This document shows positions 59,661-64,000 of a stretch of 64,000 bases of DNA, piece by piece (position 1 is the stretch's first letter; every line of letters starts with the position of its first letter). The stretch is from assembly GCA_036426205.1 (NCBI GenBank), contig CM071570.1, positions 76,558,187 through 76,622,186 of the forward strand, read 5' to 3'. The notes under the pieces were generated by a model. It was not told the DNA's origin, did not search any database, and saw only the letters and a list, made by a program, of their open reading frames with translations. This DNA is from Ascaphus truei (lineage: Eukaryota > Chordata > Amphibia > Anura > Ascaphidae). The position numbers and the translations under genes were made by a program.

Positions 59661-61552
59661 GAAATATACTAAAGGGGGCAGGAGGGGTGTAACCCTCTTT
59701 GTTGGTGTATGTGCCAACTATAATCAAAACTATAGTATCTGTAAGACACACACACGTTAGAATAGTTATCACATTTCCACTCCTTAAACATGTGATTCTC
59801 TACATCTAACGTACCCAATAGTAACAGCACTTACATTTGTTCTCTATCTGCTTTCCAGTACTAAAAGCACCGAAAAAACAAGGTATGAAGAATCTGTGGT
59901 GCAGTCCCTCCATAGGAGTACCAAAGGACGATGGAGAACTGCAAGAAAATGGTTCTCAGACCTCAAAAGGAAGGTCAAGAGCAAGGAGGGTGAGAGCCAT
60001 CGGCATGCCACTAAGACGGGAGAGATCACTCCTCCCTAACACCTGCACCTAACCATAACGGAGAAGGAGGCTGAGAGCTCCTCCTCAGCCAAGAGGTAGT
60101 TCTGCGGGTTACCCAGAGTGACAGGGACATTGGGTTATTAGCGAGTCCCAGCTTGTGAAATGGTGAGTACTATGACATGAAACAAGGTACAAAGGTTTTA
60201 TGGGTTCAAAGTCCTGGGTTCAATACAATGTTCAATGGATGTACAGTACTGCGCATCACCTACATAACATTTTAACAATCCAAATGGGTATGTTAAATGT
60301 ATGTTAATGTAGGTGCACTACTGGCTAATGAGCCAGAGTGCACATAAACATACATTTTCATTGCAATTATGTACAAATTAATACATATTGTATTGCTCAG
60401 GATGAAGTAGTATACACAATACATTTTTAAGATGCAATAAGATCATGCTAAGAAGAAGGTGTGGCAAAATTGAAAAGTATGGTTGCAGACAGTGGTGCAA
60501 CTTTGAAAAACCAATAACACTATACAGTACAATGGCGGAAAAAGTGTGAACACTTAGTTTCAAATATTCAAATCTAAAATGTTATCAGCTCTATCAAAGT
60601 CTGATAAAGATTAAGAATCCTGATCAAATAAATGACAGAAAAACAAATTTTTAAAATTATCCACAAATATAAACATTAATATCCATAAACACAAAAAGAA
60701 CGATTCTGCGCTCCTACCAATAGGCTAAAAAAAATAATATCTCATGAAAAAGGGTTTTTTGTTAACCCTTTGGCCAAGCATTTATAAGCCTGCATGCCAC
60801 GTCAAGGCATACCGTTTAATGCAGGTACCTACACTAAATAAGGTAATATTGTCCATGGACTGGTGAAAAAGTGGTGAAAGCCCTGAAGGGGTTAAATAAA
60901 GCATAAGCTTATGTGAGTAGTGCAATTAATAAATCTGGCTAAAGCCGTATCCAAAGTTAACTTACTGTTAGAGGCAAAACCGTGGTGCAAAATTCCCTGG
61001 TGTGAATATAATGAAACTTACACATATTTCTATCTGTCAGCCTTATACATTCACTACTCTCAATGGAGGGTAATGTCCAGACTTACACTGGGATGTATTT
61101 ACCTGCACTAAGTGGAAAATGGTAGGGGCTCAGTAACTGCGTGTTTGCGGACTAAACCAGGACGAAATCACAGACACAATTATGCAATAATCAAAACCCA
61201 GCCCTTATATGGCTGCCTATTATTGAGGGACGTTCTATTCATTTAAATTCCAAGAGACAATGTTAGTATAATCATATTACAATAAAGTATATTAAAGACA
61301 GTTTCTTGTACTTATTTGCCAACATTAATAATATATTCCTCACAGGAGACAAGAGCTAGGTGTAATATGTCGTCTTGCATAGGTTGAACGATGGCTAGCT
61401 TTTTCATGTTCGAAAGTTGACTTGTACTCGGATCTTTTTTCTGTTTTAGTTTTTTTGGTCCTTGATCACTCATTTCATCCACCAGAGATATGTAGAGATG
61501 TTTATGTAGATCACTCTCGTGTAAGAGAGAGTTCAGTGGACAACTTTAGTTA

Positions 61553-61954
61553 CTGCACCGAACACACTTTATTCGAGCAAATACCCGGTATGTACCTGGC
61601 AGATACCTGGAATGCGCCACTCCTAACCTCTGACAAGCCCCGTTGCATTTGCCTTCCCAGCCTGGGTGTTCATGCCTGGCCGATGGGCGGCTGATCTGTT
61701 AAATGATAATTGATTAGGATTAATAGCTGCAATGCTTCGCGTGTCTACCAGATGGCATAAATCTGAATTGTAATGCAGTTTATTATATATATACTGTGCA
61801 GTATTGCAGCCAGCGGGAATAAAAATGCTTCAATCCTGCTTGGAAAATAACTCAATGTACTCGGGCAAAGACAAGAAACAGTCACAAACCTCAATACACC
61901 CGGGTATACCCGAATTCTTGGGACTAGCCAAGCTCGATAAAGGTGTCGCCAGTG
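61553..61954. mobile_element. MITE with TA target duplication, copy 2
   Basis: Duplicate of 14508-14904 with one extra A in the left repeat and missing bases in the right repeat (GCTCGATAAAGGTGTCG). Confidence 0.73.
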
Positions 61955-63185
61955 TGTATATATCTTTGTGTCACAACACTTCTAGGGCAAAGCTAGGATG
62001 ATGCCCTACGGGCCATTTTCTCAACACAAAGCAATCTGTTCACAAGAACATGGGTGGGTCGGGGGGGAGGGGAATACCTTGGGGTTTCTAAAGGACCTTA
62101 TTGCCCTGTCTATCTCACCGTCTGCGTTTTACTGCCTGCGAAGAAAAGAAAAAGAAAAAACCTGGAGCATCACATAAAGTACTTGTATTGTTTGGACATG
62201 AATATTCAGTAGCCTAATATGATAAGGAGAACATCAAACATCAGGGGGAGCAACCTACATGTAAAACAGCCCATATTTAAAGTAGCCCTTTTAAGTGGCA
62301 TAAGTGTGGAGTTTAACAGGGAGTTCAACAGGAGTGAACAAGTGGACAACACCGCACTACGGCCTTAATCCTGGATTGAACTACGCTGGAAAGGAGGATA
62401 TTATCTATCTCAGAATGCACATCTCAGCACTAAACTATTGCTGCCATGCCGCCACACTACAGTATTATTATTTGCTCTGACATTGCTTCTTTTCAAAATA
62501 GCGTTTCTTTCTACAAGCCTCGTCATGTCTCTAACTCGATTCATAATCTCCACCTCTCCTTCTTTACACTTCTCAGTTCACATGAACTCCTTTCTTACCT
62601 GCGCCTCTGAAACTACACAGCTTATCCCCGCACTAAAACACACCCCTACAAATAATATGAATATACAAATATAGAAATAACCTGGCGCAAAGTGTACAAT
62701 ATTTTGTGAATAGTTTTTTTCTTTTTGTTGCAGACTGTTATCAGATGCCAAAGCAGGCAGCATGCAGTGTGAGAGAATCTGTGATTTTCCAAGTCCAGCG
62801 TTTCAGGCAAGCACGAACCCCACGAGGTGACGCCGTCTTCGGATAGGCTCAGATAGAGTCTTTTTCTCCAGGTGTTGTCATCTGTGTCACTCACGTATTC
62901 CTGTATATGCAACTCCAACCAGGGATAAAAAGGCAGGGCAGGGTTGGCAATACCTAAAAACCTTTTAAACCCCAATGCACAAACAGACATATACTCACAG
63001 ACACAGTGAGTTTTATAATCAATAGTAGCGCCCGACCGGCTGTCAGCAGCAAAACCAGTCCCTGGCAGTCCTTGCCGGTAGCCGCGTGTATCTCGCGATG
63101 CTCGGTGTCAGCGCGGTGACATCACCGTTCCGCTTCCACACAAGGTAGACTGAATGTGAAAACAGGCCGCGTTTCTCTAGGCTCC

Positions 63186-63224
63186 TCCCTACGTTTCGTG
63201 ATGGGGCGGTCACTTCCCAGGGGA
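63186..63224 (-). ncRNA. Hammerhead-ribozyme-like motif 2, copy 2 (eroded)
   Basis: Duplicate of 16162-16204 that has lost CG from the GAAACGCGTAG block and a T from the CTGAGGA complement, so the core is broken here. Confidence 0.5.
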
Positions 63225-63289
63225 TTGTCCACACAAATAATCCTCTCACCATTTCTTTCTTTCCATGCTTCTCTCCTGTTTTCTGGGGA

Positions 63290-64000
63290 TATCTCTTCCC
63301 AATCTGATCCCTGCTTTATTTCTACATACTTTATCCTCGCCTCTCGCATACAACTTCTACCTGGTGTCAACCCCTCTGACCTCAAACCCATCCCGTTATC
63401 ACTCCCTCCTCTCTCTTTCTCCTGTGCCCTTGGAATGCCACTCCTTTATAACAAGTTCCTCTCTGTGCATTACTTCTTTTCTCATTCATCTGCTCTCTTT
63501 GCTATAACTGAGATTTGACTTACTCAGTCTGACTCTGCATGGAAGCTGCTCTCTCTCTTATGGTGGCCTTTCTTCTAACACTCAAGCCCTGATGGCATGG
63601 GACTCCTCCACTCCACTCTCTGCCATTACCAACTGTTCTATTCCTCCCTCTCTGCTTTTCCCTCCTTTGTCCACACTGTCTAGATTTTCTCTCCCCTCTC
63701 GTCCAGTATCGGTCATCTATCGCCCACCTACCTCTACTCATCACACTTTGTCTTTCTTATCAGCCAGATCCTGGCTCTCTTTCTTTCTCTCCTCAGACTC
63801 CCCTGTTCTCTCCTTGGGTACTTCAACTGCCATTTTGATGACCCATCTCTGCTTGGACTTCTGCTTCTCCTCTCTAACTATTCTTTTGACCTCAACAGTG
63901 GACTGCAGCCCAGCACCCAAAAGGATGGCCACTACCTAGACCGTTTTCACTAAAAACTTTCTCTCTCCGATTTCTCCATTTCCCCCTTTCCTCTCTCTGA
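63290..64000 (+). pseudogene. Non-LTR retrotransposon endonuclease remnant, copy 2, cut by window end
   Basis: Duplicate of 16240-17009 with extra deletions. The window ends at the SDH motif. Confidence 0.68.

Larger units (their letters stand above)
57890..60162 (+). pseudogene. Harbinger-associated Myb/SANT-like gene B, copy 2
   Basis: Duplicate of 11071-13079. Exon 1 ends at 57974 before GTAAGA and has one-base indels in the VLV region. Exon 2 (59859-60162) has several frameshifts before RTMENC-like and DLKRKVKSKEG-like peptides. The intron is longer because of the 58478-58745 insertion. Confidence 0.75.
46675..64000. repeat. Large direct duplication, copy 2, indel-rich and truncated by window edge
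   Basis: This is the second copy of 1-17009. Differences from copy 1 are mainly one- to few-base insertions and deletions spread throughout, often at homopolymers, with few clean substitutions. It has three larger insertions, near 56117-56232, 58478-58745 and 61434-61460. The coordinate offset grows from 46674 to about 46991. That pattern is what raw long-read error or an unpolished alternative haplotype produces, although a real segmental duplication cannot be excluded. Stretches here without their own entry match the corresponding copy 1 stretches. Confidence 0.95.

Noticed and set aside
1..64000. tRNA, rRNA or conserved host protein-coding genes
   Set aside because: None recognised on either strand; all supported coding similarity is to transposable elements.

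Overview
The window looks like vertebrate nuclear DNA, most likely from a frog or toad (anuran). No intact host gene is recognisable. Nearly all identifiable sequence is transposable-element debris: PIF/Harbinger, a Penelope-like element, Ty3/Gypsy, a Rex1/L2-type LINE, MITEs, solo LTRs and minisatellites. The anuran assignment is inference from the element mix and from recurrent GAAACGCGT-type motifs; the sequence does not fix a species.

Layout. 1-17009 is a mosaic of a Harbinger-associated Myb/SANT-like gene (A, about 1.8-3.6 kb), a hammerhead-like element (4.9 kb), MITEs (5.7, 7.5 and 14.5 kb), a second Myb/SANT-like gene (B, 11.1-13.1 kb) whose intron carries a solo LTR with a perfect 5-bp target duplication, and a LINE endonuclease remnant (16.4-17.4 kb). 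This block recurs in the same orientation at about 46675-64000, where it is riddled with small indels and cut by the window edge. 17.6-19.1 kb is a GC-rich LTR-like unit sitting in a (TA)n tract. 19.63-20.68 kb is a minisatellite open in three frames. 20.8-23.7 kb holds a hammerhead-like element and a Gypsy integrase fossil (minus strand). 24.34-29.99 kb is a decayed Penelope-like element (minus strand) between inverted flanks that each contain a hammerhead-like motif. 32.44-40.29 kb is a tandem pair of about 3.9-kb units, each with a decayed HARBI1-type DDE transposase (minus strand) and an LTR-like segment, followed by a Harbinger-type terminus near 40.47 kb. 45.09-45.46 kb is an 11-unit CCAAT-containing minisatellite.

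Functional links. PIF/Harbinger elements encode a DDE transposase plus a Myb/SANT-like partner. Both protein types occur here, but on different broken copies. Penelope-like elements are known to carry minimal hammerhead ribozymes in their terminal repeats. Here at least six independent hammerhead-like loci keep stem complementarity while the stem sequence changes, which is the most interesting signal in the window. The two large duplications differ mostly by indels, so uncorrected long-read assembly or unmerged haplotypes must be considered before any biological reading. Boundaries are approximate unless target duplications or terminal repeats fix them.
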